Shown piece after piece: positions 27,201 through 41,514 of a stretch of 64,000 bases of DNA (its first letter is position 1; each line of letters begins with the position of its first letter). The stretch covers positions 19,544,321 to 19,608,320 of the forward strand of contig NC_092578.1 in NCBI RefSeq assembly GCF_037975245.1, in the 5' to 3' direction. The translations under genes were made by a program, and so were the position numbers. Under the pieces are notes generated by a model. The model searched no databases, was not told where the DNA came from, and saw nothing but the letters and a program-made list of their open reading frames with translations. This stretch comes from Apostichopus japonicus. Lineage: Eukaryota > Echinodermata > Holothuroidea > Aspidochirotida > Stichopodidae.

Positions 27201-29901
27201 CCCCCCCCCCCCCCAAGCCCACACACTGTCGTGATTGTAGAATGGCTCTTGTAGGTTGATTCTCGAAGCAGAAAGTAACATGAGATCATTTTCAGTTCGA
27301 TAATGTTGTCAAGCAGATCTCTTGTTTGCTGTATATGTGTAGCCTATCAGAGTACATACACGTGGAATATATAAGTAGAGAGGAAATGTGGAAAGTTGAG
27401 GCAATTTTAGATCAATTTAGGCTTTCCAAGAGCAGCGTACAGTATTTTAGTTTTTACTGCTGAGCCTAGAAAGGCTTGACGAATATTTGTGGACTTTCAT
27501 AGGAATATATCTACATGGTCATGACACCGGAAAATGTCAGAAATTAAGCTAAGCAATCAACTTCAGCCACCACAAAAAAAAAATCCTTTTAATAATTTCT
27601 CGAAGCTATAGGAATAAGCAGGATACTGTCATTTCTACATGTACAGAATTAGTCGGCGAGCCACGTGTAGTCAGGGGGCAATGGTGGTCCAGTTAACACC
27701 CATTCACCCTCATTCACTCCTTTATTGTTTCAAAGAAGTAAATAGATATTGACGTAATTGTAAATGCCATCTTTTATAGTGCCTTGGGAAATGTAGAATA
27801 AATATTGCATTCAGTGGTAAACATGACGGAAATTTCCCAACCCCAGTGCCAGAGGGGGTTGCATAGGGCGAGGGGTGAAAGGGTAGGCAATGTCATACTG
27901 ACGTAGGTCTGCGTACAAACCTTTAACAAATTCCAAAATGTTTCAAAATATAATTTAATACTTAATATGAATATTTCAAGCCTATGCTTGAACAAAAATG
28001 GACTTACCATATAAACTAACCAATTCCTTTCAGAAGTTTTCGTCATATTAAAACGCCGGGGGAGGGGGGGGGGGGTTGCGGTGGGGGGGTCCTTGAAGAC
28101 TTTGTGACTTCATTTGCTGAGAATATCCTGTAATTCCATTCATATTTTCATATAAAATTGGGCTGTATACATTTGTCCATCAAACGGGCGTGAAACCGTT
28201 TGCAATATTTACTTTGGTGCAAATGGGAGTTAGAGGATTCATGAAATTGTCACTTTGTATGAATCATGTGTACATTAAAACATAAAACACATCCGATCTT
28301 CAGCTGTGGTGACGTCACTCGTTTCAAACGTTTGACACTTCATAGTATCTTTGTTATTCCTATAAAATTTAAATATTCAAATATTAACTTTTTAAATATT
28401 GGCACAGAACTATTAAAGATAAAAATTTCGGGAATGCCAAAAGAAAGAAAGAGAAAAGTAGGAGTTCTTTATAGCCGGTATAGACACTTCAAAATTTGTG
28501 ATGTATTTGTTGTCACGGACCAGGGAAGAAGTAAGTGTTTTCAAAAGGTACTGAGGGACAGAGGAAATGGCTTAAAGTTCATAAACCCTTTCGTTGAAAG
28601 AAGTACTTTGGCTTTCTGGTAATATGTTTCTGTGATAATTTTCTCGTCGATTCATTCTTAAACTATTTGAAATCTTATACCTGTTAAGTTCCTCTGTATA
28701 AGGAATTTCTGCATTTGAAGAATATTATTTCCCTCCGTAAATAAGTGAGTTAAATATTATAAAAGAAATACATAACATTCTCAGCTAAATTGATGTGATG
28801 ACGTCATTTAGTCTGCTGTGGCCAGATGCCTTCAGAAAGTACTACCAAATTTGGAAAATTCATATCTTCGCCAAACTAAATGCTATTAGTGGTTTTAAAG
28901 TAAAGATGTAGCAAATATCTAGCATTTTGATGAGTGATCAACTTCATACACCAGAATATGCTATTAAAGAATGCAATATGTCACTCTGAATATAGACTCT
29001 TATGTTTGCTTCCTCGGTTTAGTTGATAATTTCCATTCATGAAAGAAATATTATATCAGTTTGGTTTGTTTTGTTATGTTATTGCTTTTTCTTTCTTGAA
29101 ATAACAAATTCAATATATTTATGATATAACTTATTACGTGCAGTGTTTGGATTTTTCATTAATATTTCACCAGGAAAGTAAAAAAAAATCTATTTGTATA
29201 TGTTAAAAGTCAAAAGGAACCTCTGTTTCCCCTTCCACTGTGAAAATGTGCCTTGCGCCAAAGTATCAATTTACCTAAACCATTTGCGTTTGTTTACAAA
29301 AAGAGCGGCATTTAATTAAATTAACAGCTCCTCTTTCGGGCCCGTGTTCCTTGTGACGAAATTAAATATGATAAAATAAAAGCTAAACAAACGCTGCCTC
29401 TGAAAAATCGATTGAGGAAGTTCAGAAGACAGGATGATGCCCGGCTAGGATTCAAAGAGAAAGTCTAAGAGACCACCCATCGCCTTTTGATTTTAGTTTT
29501 ACGCAATTGCTCTCAGTAAGTGTATGTTGAATTTCATCATATATGTAGGTCAACCATATTTCGTTTGACGCACAACCGTTGACAAAAAAAATCATAAAAC
29601 GTATGTATTTTTTTTATTTATATGGCATTCCTAATTTCTACATTCATTTTCATCTGAACATCGAACAAGAAAAAGTCTACCAGATAATTTGTTTTTGTCT
29701 GAGAGGGAACTAGTTACACTAAAATACTCTCAAGAATAATACAAACATATAAAACCAAGAAAGAATATATGAACCGTATTTATGTAAGTCAAATATATAA
29801 AACAGGTGTCCAAATCGATTCACTTCAAATAAATAATTTGTATTTTTTTCTGAATAAGTGGGGTGAAGTTCAGATCAAATGCTTATAAATAATGTGAAGG
29901 A

Positions 29902-29903
<2 letters not shown>

Positions 29904-29959
<56 letters not shown>
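29904..29959. repeat. (TA)n microsatellite
   Basis: About 56 bp of uninterrupted TA dinucleotides. Confidence 0.95.
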
Positions 29960-29961
<2 letters not shown>

Positions 29962-31070
29962 AGTTATAGGTTTCGTTCGACCAAATAGCTTTGAAGTTAT
30001 AGTTTAAAGGGATACATACAAGTACGTACGTACCTCACTTACAAACCTTTTCCGAAGAGAGTCTTCCTCACTATGCAAGTGCCACTTTTAGTTGTTAGAT
30101 TTGTTAATGGAACATGACATGAAGAGCAGGTCTAAACATGATATTGTTTCCCTTACTTTGATTACGTAATTATCCGCGTAACATTGATAGTATTGTCCAA
30201 TCCAGCGATTTAATTCGGCCCGTGAGTTTAATGTTTTCATGGGGTGTTAGTTAAGAGTTTGTATTTGAAGGAGAAGCGTAACAACATGCATACAGTTTAC
30301 ATTAACAGCTTTCTTGCAATGAGTTAATTAACCGGTATTTTAATAAAACCCATTTCAATATCAAGTAACATGTGAAGGAAACATTCTCTGAAAGACGGTG
30401 ATATAGTCTACGTAATTATAAAGAGTTCAAATAAAACTAAATAAAATGCAAATAATAATTTAAAACCCTCCACTATATTTTTCATCATCATTATTTATCA
30501 TTCCCTTACAATTCGCAAGGTCTATATGCCTGCAAGCATAATATTATGTTATGGCCAATACTTGTGGTTTGTTAGTTTCCGGTTACTGCTTGCCCGATGA
30601 ATATTCTATCAATGCATGGACATCTTGTTGGCGATATTTCCATATTGCTGACTATATACATGTAGCATTAAACTTTCACGAATCGAGCCTATAATGTATG
30701 CAAGATATTTGTGTGACGTACGACTGCCCTTTCCAATTGCTGAGTGTAGGAGTCTTCGCAGATTACTTGGAGTTTTGCCGGATATGATGATGAGCTAAGT
30801 TAACAACTAGTTTATAGTTATGATTAATCAGTACCAAATGTACGTTAATGTCATACAAGATGTGGTAAACCCTTGAGAAAAGTCAGTTACTTCTCACGAA
30901 AACTAAGCAAGCCAGGCATCGACAGTGAACCCGTCAAAACCCGTCAAACAATTTCATGGTTGATTCAACTACCATGTGAATCAGTCGAACGTTTGTTATT
31001 TCCGTTAAAGGAGAAGCACAACAAACAGTCTTCATTACTTTATGCAGGCCCGTTAGCAAGCGAGTGGCGG

Positions 31071-31109
31071 CGGGGAGGGGGAGGGGGAGGGGGAGGGGGG
31101 GGGGGGGGT
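31071..31109 (+). repeat. (GGGGGA)n / poly-G run
   Basis: Tandem GGGGGA units run into a longer homopolymeric G stretch. The run is a G-quadruplex candidate and creates false glycine- and proline-rich frames. Confidence 0.9.
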
Positions 31110-33508
31110 ACGGTTGCGTCTCTCCTTCCCTTACCCCAGTTTTCAAAGGTCCACATTTTTCTTTCGGAAAGAAATGTTATAGGAATAACTGTTTTAAGGT
31201 GAATCTTGTTTATGGAGTTCATTTGTTTTTATGGACAGGCAAATCGACAGGTTTGACAAGTAGGAAAGCAAAGAAAACATCAATTACTTCCCAAACGGGG
31301 CTACGTGTTGCTTTAAAGTTGTTCTGTGAGATTTTCATTATACAGAACACCATCGCACTCCCTAAAGATGATATATATGTAGGCATTCTCCTTTAACTAT
31401 ATACATGCTGACGGGTAACCAGTTGACGGAGTTGGCTAAATTATATATCTGTCTTTTGCTTTCTTTGGGTAAGTCGAGAACCCTCATAACCCTTGCATGA
31501 AATACTTCCATGAGTAACATATGTGAAATCTGATGGACATCTGTATACGGTTTTGCACTTGTTTGTATCTTGAAACTTGTAGCAAGTGCGTCAACATATA
31601 TATACCAAACATTTCCATACACTTAGTATCTCAAGAGAGATTACACTTCAACGAAATAGTAGCATTCCACTTTACGTTTTAGATTTCAACAATCACTTGT
31701 TAATTTCCTTGATAAATTAAGCAATCGGGTGTTAAAACTTTACGAAGAAGTTCTTATTTTTTTTTTTGGCTTTTTTTGTTTTTGTACCATAATTGACACA
31801 GATAATTATAGAACAACTATACAGAACTTTTTAGCCTAAATAAGATTTATTCAGTTTTATCCTCTGGAGACTACTTGAGAATCCACGGAATCCTCGAATA
31901 ATGTAGGAAGATTAATAAACCAGTTCGACCCTTCAGTCACTTCTTCATTAAAGCAAGAAACTTGTTAGAGCTGATAAAGCTTCATGCAGTATCACACTCT
32001 ATAAACATGAGTTCACGCACGCATTGTGACATAATACGTATCAACGAAAAACATAACCCTAAATATACCAATTTATTACCAAAATTATTCAGCACGAGAA
32101 GGAAAATGCAAGAAAGTTGTGGCTTGAGAAAGTTACAGTATAAAGTTACCACATTAAAAATCTTTACTGCAGAAGCTTTATACTTGACGTAAGTAAAAGA
32201 CATGCAAATGTGTTGCTGGTTACATTAAATATGATAGTATAATTGTATCAGACAAACATTAATGACATAAGTAATCCAAATATCAATCATTGCTTTCTGC
32301 TTTATGGGCATTTATTTAATAACTTCTCACGCTTTATTTGCGGACACCCCTAACTTACATGGACACTGATTGTATGTATAACTCCAACTGGGTAGAAATA
32401 ACAAAAGACTACTTAACTGGTTTTTAAATGATTTTAAGCAATATTTTCGTTAACACTGTCGTGAATAATAAGTACATTGCAATATTCCTCGCTTAACAGA
32501 AAATCTCAGAAACACATTTCTGCTGTTTGTTTCATTTTCAAAATCAAAACATGTTTTCTCTAGTCATTTGTAAACAAACGTGTTGAAACCAGAAAAGGAA
32601 AATATATATTTCTCAATCTTTTACTGATAATGTTACTTGAGCGAAGAGTGGAAAACTATAGCAGTAGAAAATGAAACTGAAAAATGGAAAAGGTTAGAAA
32701 AAAGGAAAAGAGAAAGAAAGCCAAAAATAAAGTGAGCATATTTCAACGTACCTGGAGGTATTCGTAACAATATCCGTTCGTTTGTATGAGTGCTATCTAG
32801 TGATTGAATCCCCCAAACCTCCACGCTCGCTTGGTTTTCTGGTAGAGTTTTGCGATAGATTTAAGTCTTCGTTCCTCAGCTCCTGAGCCTGATATAAGCG
32901 ACTGTTTGACAGATACCACGCCCCGTCTGTTTAAATTAAAATAAAATAAAATAGTTCTTGTGAATGGAATAGCTCAACCAATCAGATGCGACATCGCATG
33001 CAAATGGACAGACGAACGATATTGGTGATGAAGATAGCCTATCAAAAGGCCTATCAAAGGGAACTGTAGAATGCACTTTTCTTTGGTGGGGTGTATGGTG
33101 AGAGGGAGGTTGGATGTATACGTAGGATAAAGTATTATATTCGCAGGTTATTTGCAACCATCTGTGAAGGATATCTTCATGACTTATTTATCTTCCTCCT
33201 CATAGGTTAACATCTGAGGGTTGATGTAAGAGTATAGGGTTTTGTGGGGTTAAGCTCAATCTGCAGTTTGGCTGAGATCATGTGAAGTATCTGGTCACAT
33301 GCATGTACAGTACAAAGAGTAAATGGCTCACCGGGTCATCCGAGGTCATGTATAAGGGACTCGTATAATACATCGTCATGGCCAAACGGTTGCAAGCTCG
33401 ATGTAAAGGGACTTGGGTTAAGAGCCGTATGATTAAATTGTTTGTTATTGGTCAGGCTCTATCGTGGATGACGATTCTTAAAACGTAGCCTAGTCAATTT
33501 TTAGAATA

Positions 33509-34173
33509 TGTAGCGCGCCATGATTTTATAGTGTACATGCAGAGCTCCATGATATCATAGTTTGTATGTATAGCGCTCCAATATATTATAGTTTGTATGT
33601 AGCGCTCCATGATATTCTAGTTTGTATGTAGGGCTCCATGATATTATAGTTTGTATGTAGCCGCTCCATTATATTATAGTTTGTATGTAGGGCTCCATGA
33701 TTTCATAGTTTGTATGTAGCCGCTCCATTATATTGATGTAGGGCTCCATGATATTATAGTTTGTATGTAGGGCTCCATGATACTGTATTTTGTACAGTAT
33801 GTAGCGCTCCGTGATAATATAGTTTGCATGCAGCGCGCCATAATTTAGTTTGTATGTAGGGCTCCATGCATGATGATATAGTTTGTATGTAGGGCTCCAT
33901 GATATTATAGTTTGTATGTAGGGCTCCATGATACTATATTTTGTACAGTATGTAGCGCTCCGTGATAATATAGTTTGCATGCAGCGCGCCATAATTTAGT
34001 TTGTATGTAGGGCTCCATGATGTTATAGTTTGTATGTAGGGCTCCATTATATTATAGTTTGTATGTAGGGCTCCATGATATTATAGTTTGTATGTAGGGC
34101 TCCATGATATTATAGTTTGTATGTAGGGCTCCATGATGTTATAGTTTGTATGTAGGGCTCCATGATATTATAG
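33509..34173. repeat. Minisatellite, 29-bp unit, about 22 copies
   Basis: Tandem copies of a 29-bp unit containing TTTGTATGTAGGGCTCCATG followed by ATATTATAG. Variants carry TAGCGCTCC, TAGCCGCTCC or GCAGCGCGCC. A variant block of about 90 bp that includes TTTGTACAGTATGTAGCGC occurs twice, about 153 bp apart, which shows higher-order duplication. Some copies keep an open minus-strand frame; it is repeat-derived. Confidence 0.95.
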
Positions 34174-35152
34174 TTGAAATACTTGCTGATTGAATTCTTT
34201 GCAATTATTTTTATTTAGTTTCCTTCAAAATCTTTAATTGCGTCACCAGTCAGCCATTTTCATTGTTGATCCTGGTTCGGTGTAATTCTATCGCATGAAC
34301 AGATACTTTCATCATATGGCAGCCATTTCCCCCATTTTATTTATACATTCAAATGCATTGAAAGGCAGCATTTGCAAAACTTATCTCTATTATTTGTGAC
34401 TCAGTGATGTCATCTTTAGACTTGCCTAAGTACTCCCTAGTGTATGAAATGAATATTGAAACTGTATCTATCAAATTGTGTAAGATAACTGGCCAGTTAA
34501 AGGAAGTTATTCTGAACAAATATCTCTATCGCATATATAGACTAATAACGGTTAGGCTTACCTTTCCTTCCACAATTATTGCTCATTTCTAACCAAAGAC
34601 AAAATTAAAAAGAATAATATTAATTAGTGTACAAAATGCGTTTCTGAAATGTTCTTGGTAATCTATCCTAAAGGGATATCGAACTTGACGCATTAAACAT
34701 TCATAAAAGGGCTACCAATTCGTGACAAAGTTGTCAAAGATAAAATTGAAATTACGACTTATGTCTATTTTTCATGCAATGTGTGTTATGAATGGACATA
34801 TTAATAATGGATTAATTCTTCGTAAATGACTAATCACTGGGCTTGTTTGTCTCTCTTTAATATTTCAAAAGAAGTATTTTAGGGTTTATAAAGTATGCGT
34901 GATCGCGTGCTTATATCATGAGTGTCATTAAAATGACATTCTTCAAGATAATATCTAAGCACGCAAATTACCAATTCTATTTTCGCATTGCCTTGATATA
35001 TTTGTGTATTAATAATATACAATAGAATGTGCATATTTCTATTTCCGTTGTATGTTCATTTTTGAAACACGTAAAAGTTGCTAGAAAATGATTGCTATTC
35101 CCTATGTATGGATGTATGTGTGGGTGTGTATGTGGGTGTGCTTGTATGTCTG

Positions 35153-35331
<179 letters not shown>

Positions 35332-38300
35332 CAATTGACAATCCTTCCAGCGGTATATTTAATATGTATAAATAGAGCCTGCCAATAGCTATAGCGAGGT
35401 TAATGAAATATCATTATTATTTGTCCTCATTCATCTTCTGAAGTAGGCCTAAGCCATTTTTCAATATCACCGCGGTATTCTTTGACAAGAGAATTTGTCA
35501 ATTTATGTACGTTTAAATGCTTGTAGTGACACAATGCTGAAAATTTGTATGGTTTGAGTTTTCCTTTCCGTGTTATCCTTTAAATTTATAGAAAGTTAAT
35601 TGTTCGTATTTTATTCATGTGTTACTTTCACGTGATAAAGATGTGTCTATAAACGTGTGAGAATTTTGAATTTCTAATTATAGCATCAACTCAGTTTAAT
35701 TTTTTTTTTCTATTGTAGTGATAAGCGCTGGATCGAGATATTTGTTAACATGACCAAGAATTAGTTAAAAGTTAATATTAGATCATGTTGTCAAACTACA
35801 CGATACCCGTATTTTAATTTCCTTGTAGTCTGAGCATTACATACCGGTATATATCGATATATCGACATATGGTGTCCAAACAAGAAAGGGGTCTCCGCGA
35901 AGAGGCATGTATTAATTGTGCACGTAATATTGATGTGTTATGTATAATAAATGTTTATGTTTTACTTTTAAAAGCTATCAATATCAAACATTTCAGACTT
36001 TTTTTTTAAAGGAACAAACGAAACAAAGTGCTTTGTATAAGAACAACCAATTATCACGTAATAACAGGAAATAAATTAAGATTTAAGGCATCCGCAAAAT
36101 CCATCTATGTTATTAATTCTCGTAACGAGATATAATTATTATGACATCGCTTCCTCATCAATTTTTTTTTAAACTCTTATATAAAACAATCGTGCTCTGT
36201 TTTCGTTTATTCCTCTTAATTGCGGAAGCTGTAGAATACCTAGGTGTGCTTCAAAGACGCACGTCGACAATATCTGCGTAGTTACCAAACAGCTCCCTCA
36301 ATATATTCATGTGAGTACCAAAGCTTTGAGTCATTTCACTGTTAATTTATTTGTCACTTTCAACTGAACATTCTTAAAGCAGCTTTCTTACACAAATTTT
36401 CAAACTATAAAATAAAAGCCGGATTTCTTTTTTATTCATTTATTTTTTCAATTTGTTGTGAAGGTTTTTTGCCGTGACTTATAAATGATATGCAAATTAG
36501 TTGTCTGGACGAAGAAATGTTGACAATTGAATAGAATTCATTCATCATTCGCTCATCAAAGTTCTCTTGGTGGAAGAAACACGTATTAGATGAGTTTCTT
36601 AGCTTAATAAATAGCAGCCTTATTTTGTGTAATACACTTGGTAGCTTTGGTAAAATTGTTGCTCAATTGTTAATTATATAGTTTGGTAAAGTCTTCGACA
36701 CTTTGCATTGATACTAAAAATGTCATAAAAATGTGGATCTACACAACTTAAATACATAGGTATATAGTAATCTGCACATGTTTTCATGGGTGGGAGAGGA
36801 GGGGGTGGCATGGATCACCCCCTCCTCCCATCCCGTCTCATATAGACATCGCTCATGTAAAAACGAAGAAACGGATCTCTCGAAAAGTTGAATATTTCTG
36901 ATTGGCCTTTTAAGATGTCATTTTAATAGTTGAAAACCTTTCCCGGAGAGATTAAAAGTTGCTAATTTGATTTAGAAGTTTAATGTCAGACTGCATAACC
37001 AATTGCCAAGGTACATACCACAATCTAGGATTTTCAAGAGATGAAGTTCACTTAATTATATGTTTCCCATGAACAGCTTTCTGGTGAAAGTAAACAGTCT
37101 TGTTAATGAAAACAAGTGCAGAATTAGCTCATGTTAAAATGTTTAATGACCGCCGACCCCAGGGCTGTAGCCGCACCTGACCCTTTGTTTTTGTGTTTGC
37201 TTTGTTTAAGAAAAAACATTAGATCTAGGCCTTTCCATATCTATAAAATGAAGAAAACAACTATTTTAAATGTTTCATACGATAATCTGAACTAATAATA
37301 ACAGCTAGGATTATCTCTAATATCATTAAATTATTGAATTATCATTAAAATGGAATTTAAATTGGTATGAATTTCAGATGAATTAATGACATGATTAGTT
37401 TGTTTTTACTATCCACGTCAATGTGATATTCAGAAATCAATAACTGCATAAAATTCCAACTACTGAGTGCGTTAGTATGACAGCATGGCATTCGTTTTGC
37501 ATGGCGGCATAGAGAAATTATATCTTGCTTTTAATAATTCACTAATTTAAAGAAAGAAAAAACAATTGAAAACCACGAAAAACCTGCCAAATGGATTCCA
37601 CAGATACATTATCAAATGCCTAATAGACATTCCAGTATTTGTCGTAAACGTTTATGTCAGCAAAGCCTGAATCTGTCAAAATGGACAGAAAATGTAATTT
37701 TTACAGGTTTCAAGGCTAAGTATACTATCGTATAAGTTTTAATATCATTTTTAATGGGATCTACATTCACGATGACACATGTATTAGCCAGTAACAAATT
37801 AGAATATAACAAAGATGGTAATATATGATAAGAACATATTGATATCTTATTTTCATATCTTATCGCATAGCCGCAGGGTTAGTAATATGAGAATGAAGTA
37901 AAAAAGAAATGATATATATCTCAAAAACTGGGTCTTGTGGAATATATCACACAAATTGCCTTTTTGCCGTTATGTTTATCTGGGGGCGTTTGTTAGAAAT
38001 AAAAAACATAAAACCATATAATTTTGCCTCTGTTGTGAGGAATATATCTAAATGAACATCCTGTTGAGAGTAATACTTTGATAACAGGGTTAATGAATTA
38101 GTTCAGAGCATGAGGTCAATGGACACATAAATGGACAACGAATGGACGGGGGGGGGGGTGAGGGAGGGGGTAGGTGTTACTACGATTCGGTTCAAATGCG
38201 GGAAAAAGCAGTAAAGTTAAATTATTCGAATTTGCTATTTCAATGTGCATTGAAACTAATTGTGAACATCAACAGGATCGACTCAGGACCGTAACTGCAT

Positions 38301-39897
38301 CAATTTTGGGTAGGGAGGGGCGGGGGGGGGGTCAACAAATTCACAAGGCGGGCACCGAAAACTTAAGATGTTGTACTTGATGAGTTGATGATTTTTTTCA
38401 CAGTAGCGTGCATGAGAAAAAATAAGGCCCTCTACCTTTGACCTGGCTGCGGGCCTGGAGCGATGGAATTTTCTTCATCGAATGGAATTATTATTAACGA
38501 ACTAATTAACGTCCACTCTAAAATCCAAAATCTGAAACAGTTGTCTTAACATTGCATTTGAGCAATGGGACTGTGAAACAACATTTTGGACAACCCACAA
38601 TATTACCTGAAACCTTCCAACGATATGAATCCCATGCACCTTCTGTATCACAAATAATGTACCTATAACCAAAGGGGCACTTGTTAATTAAACAAACGGC
38701 ACATTTTAATAACAAAGAACACAGCAAAATTTCCTATATTAACGCTCAGAATTGGTGAACAGGGTATTTTGCATTCTCAAAACAAAGCCATTGTAACTTA
38801 TTAAAAGAGGGTACCCTCCAGATTTTTTTCACAAATGTGTTGGGAACTTGACACACCGGTTAGTCATTTTCGCGGAAATAACATAAAAAACTCGACCATG
38901 CAAAACATAAGACATGTAGCCTCAATTAACATATTTTTTCAAGGCGCGTTACAGATTAGTCTTTTGGTCAAGGGCAAATGATGTTGGATGCCATCCATGG
39001 GTGCCCCATTGTAGATATCAAACTAAAGATCATTTCTTGATGGAGTTAGTGGTAAAGCAGCAACTATTAATACCATGACACTTGTCTGATGAAACAATGG
39101 CTTAATATTGACATTAATACCTAGAATGAGGGAATTACGCCATCATCGATCTGTAACCTTAACATGAGGCATATACCAGACCGTCTCTTACATAGTAAAA
39201 GGGAATAACCGGAGTAGCTTGAGAAACAATACTACCACTCAAATGTTCCCTCTTTGTTCAACTTTGAAATAACAAGTTTGCCTTAGAAAAGTTCCTTTAA
39301 GAAGTCTATGGAATAGAAACGAATAAGGGATTTGGAATAAGTGTTTAGAATGGCTTTACTTGGGCACAAACCGTCCTCAGTACACATAAAAGAACTACAT
39401 TTTGTTAAAAGTTAAAATTGTATTTTATATTCATCTTCGAAACATGCGAACACTACGTTATTATTTATTTCATAGAATGTCAAAAGACACTGACATTTCA
39501 TGGTTTTATTTTTAGCTAAAAGTTCACATAATACAGTACTTCATGTATAAAAGTCACATTATCCACAGAAATTCTATGAGTAAAATCTTGTTTGAAACGC
39601 GATACTAAATTTGTTATAAATACGATTTTTTTGTTATCTTGAAAATGGGCTCGCTTAATGACTATATAGCTTTGTCGTACACGTTCTTCACGACATGCAC
39701 GCATGTATCACAATATATGTCATCGCTGGGTGATGTACGAGCAATATCACATGTTATCATCAACTTCATATAAACATTGATGTCACAGATATTGGTATAG
39801 GTAGGTCTATAGATATTAGACATTTATATCAGAAATATTAAAGGGCGGCTTACATATAAATATATATATATATATTTACTCCAAAAGAAAATACTAC

Positions 39898-40117
39898 TAG
39901 AGAAAACCAGAGAAATAAGATATGACTCATAATTGACAAATAAGGAGTAAAGTTTTAGAAAATATATTGGAATTTTCGGTCATTTTGTACTTTTCATTCG
40001 ACTGCCAAGTATTGCTGACGAAGGTCCCAGGGGGACCGAAAATTCCAATATATTTTCTAAAACTTTACTCCTTATTTGTCAGTTATGAGTCAAATCTTAT
40101 TTCTCTGGTTTTCTCTA
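39898..40117. mobile_element. Foldback (long inverted repeat) MITE-like element
   Basis: Two arms of about 84 bp (39898-39981 and 40034-40117) are inverted copies with only two mismatches noticed, around a loop of about 52 bp. The arms start TAGAGAAAACCAGAG and end CTCTGGTTTTCTCTA, so the unit is bounded by TA on both sides, as expected for a Tc1/mariner-type TA target. No coding capacity. The loop holds CTGACGA followed by a GGTCCC/GGGACC hairpin and GAAA. Confidence 0.8.
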
Positions 40118-40371
40118 ATAATATATATCTATATATTTATATACACAATGGCTTAAATGTTTGTGTATAGCCGGAACTAGGTCTGAAACAGGACATGTTT
40201 CTTAAATACAATTGCAACTGTATTCCAGATCAGTAACGGTTGTACCTATCAGTAAGACGTTACGTAACGCCTCCAATCACTTCTGATGCTGTTATAGTTT
40301 TGCCTATTATTGCCAGCATTGTTGAATGAGGTTATCGTTATTGCTCGCACGCGTATCATTATGCCACTGCA

Positions 40372-40442
40372 GGGGTGTTTACACTGAGGGGCGTTTACAC
40401 TGAGGGGCGTTTACACTGAGGGGCGTTTACACTGAGGGGCAT
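40372..40442. repeat. 16-bp tandem repeat, about 4.5 copies
   Basis: Nearly identical copies of GGGCGTTTACACTGAG; the first has GGGTG and the last GGGCATTT. Confidence 0.95.
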
Positions 40443-41455
40443 TTTGCAGCTCCCTGGGATCGGAATTAAGCTAGACAAGATACTTATTAGGAAGGGTGGA
40501 GGGGGGTGGAGGGGGAACATATAATCGTCCGCCAGAGAGTTTACCGTACATATGCATAGATCTATGCACAGTCAGCTGACGATAACAGGCCAATCAGATT
40601 CGAGATTTTTGTAACAAGTATGAAAGAAAATAGGTTTTTCAAGATTTTTCTTAGGTGTTTGTTGAATTTGTTCTTCACATAGGTCTCTGTCACATAAGCT
40701 GAAGAGAATGGTTGAGCCTGTGTTCCCTTTAATTCTTTGTATGAATGATCAATTTCTGACCTTTCACTTTAGTCCGTGCTTATTATCCAGTCTGACATAT
40801 TGAACATCCGTCCATACAAAGATCATATTTCATCTTGTGTTTGTAAACATGACGAGACCAATAAAACTACTCTGTCAATCATGATTTGATGTTCAATGGA
40901 TCTTGAAAAATGAAGAGAAAAAAAATGAATGAAGGTTTTATCTACTTTAGTTCGTAAACCGTACATCAGTGAGATTTCAGAGCAATTTGCAACAAGTATG
41001 ATTTCATTCAAAATTTGTTAATGATGTTTAACATTGCTAAACGTTTGAGGTTTTAGCAACAAAGAAAAGAGGTTTTCGTAACATTCAGATCAACCACAGA
41101 CATTGAGTATTGTTGCATTATAAACAATTAAACATATTTGTGTTGACAAATGCTTCTATGGGTTTAAGTTAGGCTTGACGAGGGGCGGGCGTGGGGACGA
41201 TGAGAGATACAGACGCGGGGACCATAGTTAATTAAGAGGCCCGGAAAATATGGAGGGACCCTGGGATGATAGAATTTTTCAAAATATACTATAAAAATAT
41301 GAAGAGTGCAACCGTGGACCCAGTGGCATAATTGCTTTTTTAGGTATTTATGATAAAAAATAACTCTTTTCGTGCTTATTTCGCTGTTTAATCGTCAATA
41401 ATGAGGTCATTCTGCTGACTTCTGAACTCTTTAAATCTTTTCTCTCCCACCTTCC

Positions 41456-41514
41456 GCCAACCCACCCACCCACCCTCCCCCACCCACCCTCCCCACCCAC
41501 CCACCCCCACTCCT
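41456..41514 (-). repeat. CCCA-rich run, G-quadruplex candidate on the minus strand
   Basis: Many CCCACC and CCCTCC units; the complementary strand carries numerous GGG runs with short spacers. Confidence 0.75.

Larger units (their letters stand above)
21183..33508. other. Non-coding stretch, no gene seen
   Basis: No supported exon. It contains (TA)n tracts at 22.4, 24.3 and 29.9 kb and poly-G/poly-C runs near 25660, 25780, 26110, 26765, 27200 and 28060. A (GGGGGA)n run lies at 31071-31109. Open frames such as 28266-28622 have neither recognisable domains nor convincing splice sites. Confidence 0.4.

Noticed and set aside
28266-28622. 118-residue plus-strand frame
   Set aside because: Biased, low-complexity composition with no recognisable motif and no splice-supported neighbours.
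30934-31222. Gly-rich and Pro-rich frames
   Set aside because: Created by the GGGGGA run; no domain or splice support.
33669-33992. 107-residue repetitive minus-strand protein
   Set aside because: An open frame by chance through the 29-bp minisatellite; the unit is not a multiple of three and many copies break the frame.
40015-40041. Functional hammerhead ribozyme in the foldback loop
   Set aside because: The CTGACGA and GAAA blocks and a GC hairpin are present, but an unpaired extra A breaks the first stem II pair and I could not find a matching stem I with a cleavage triplet. Kept only as a ribozyme-like motif.
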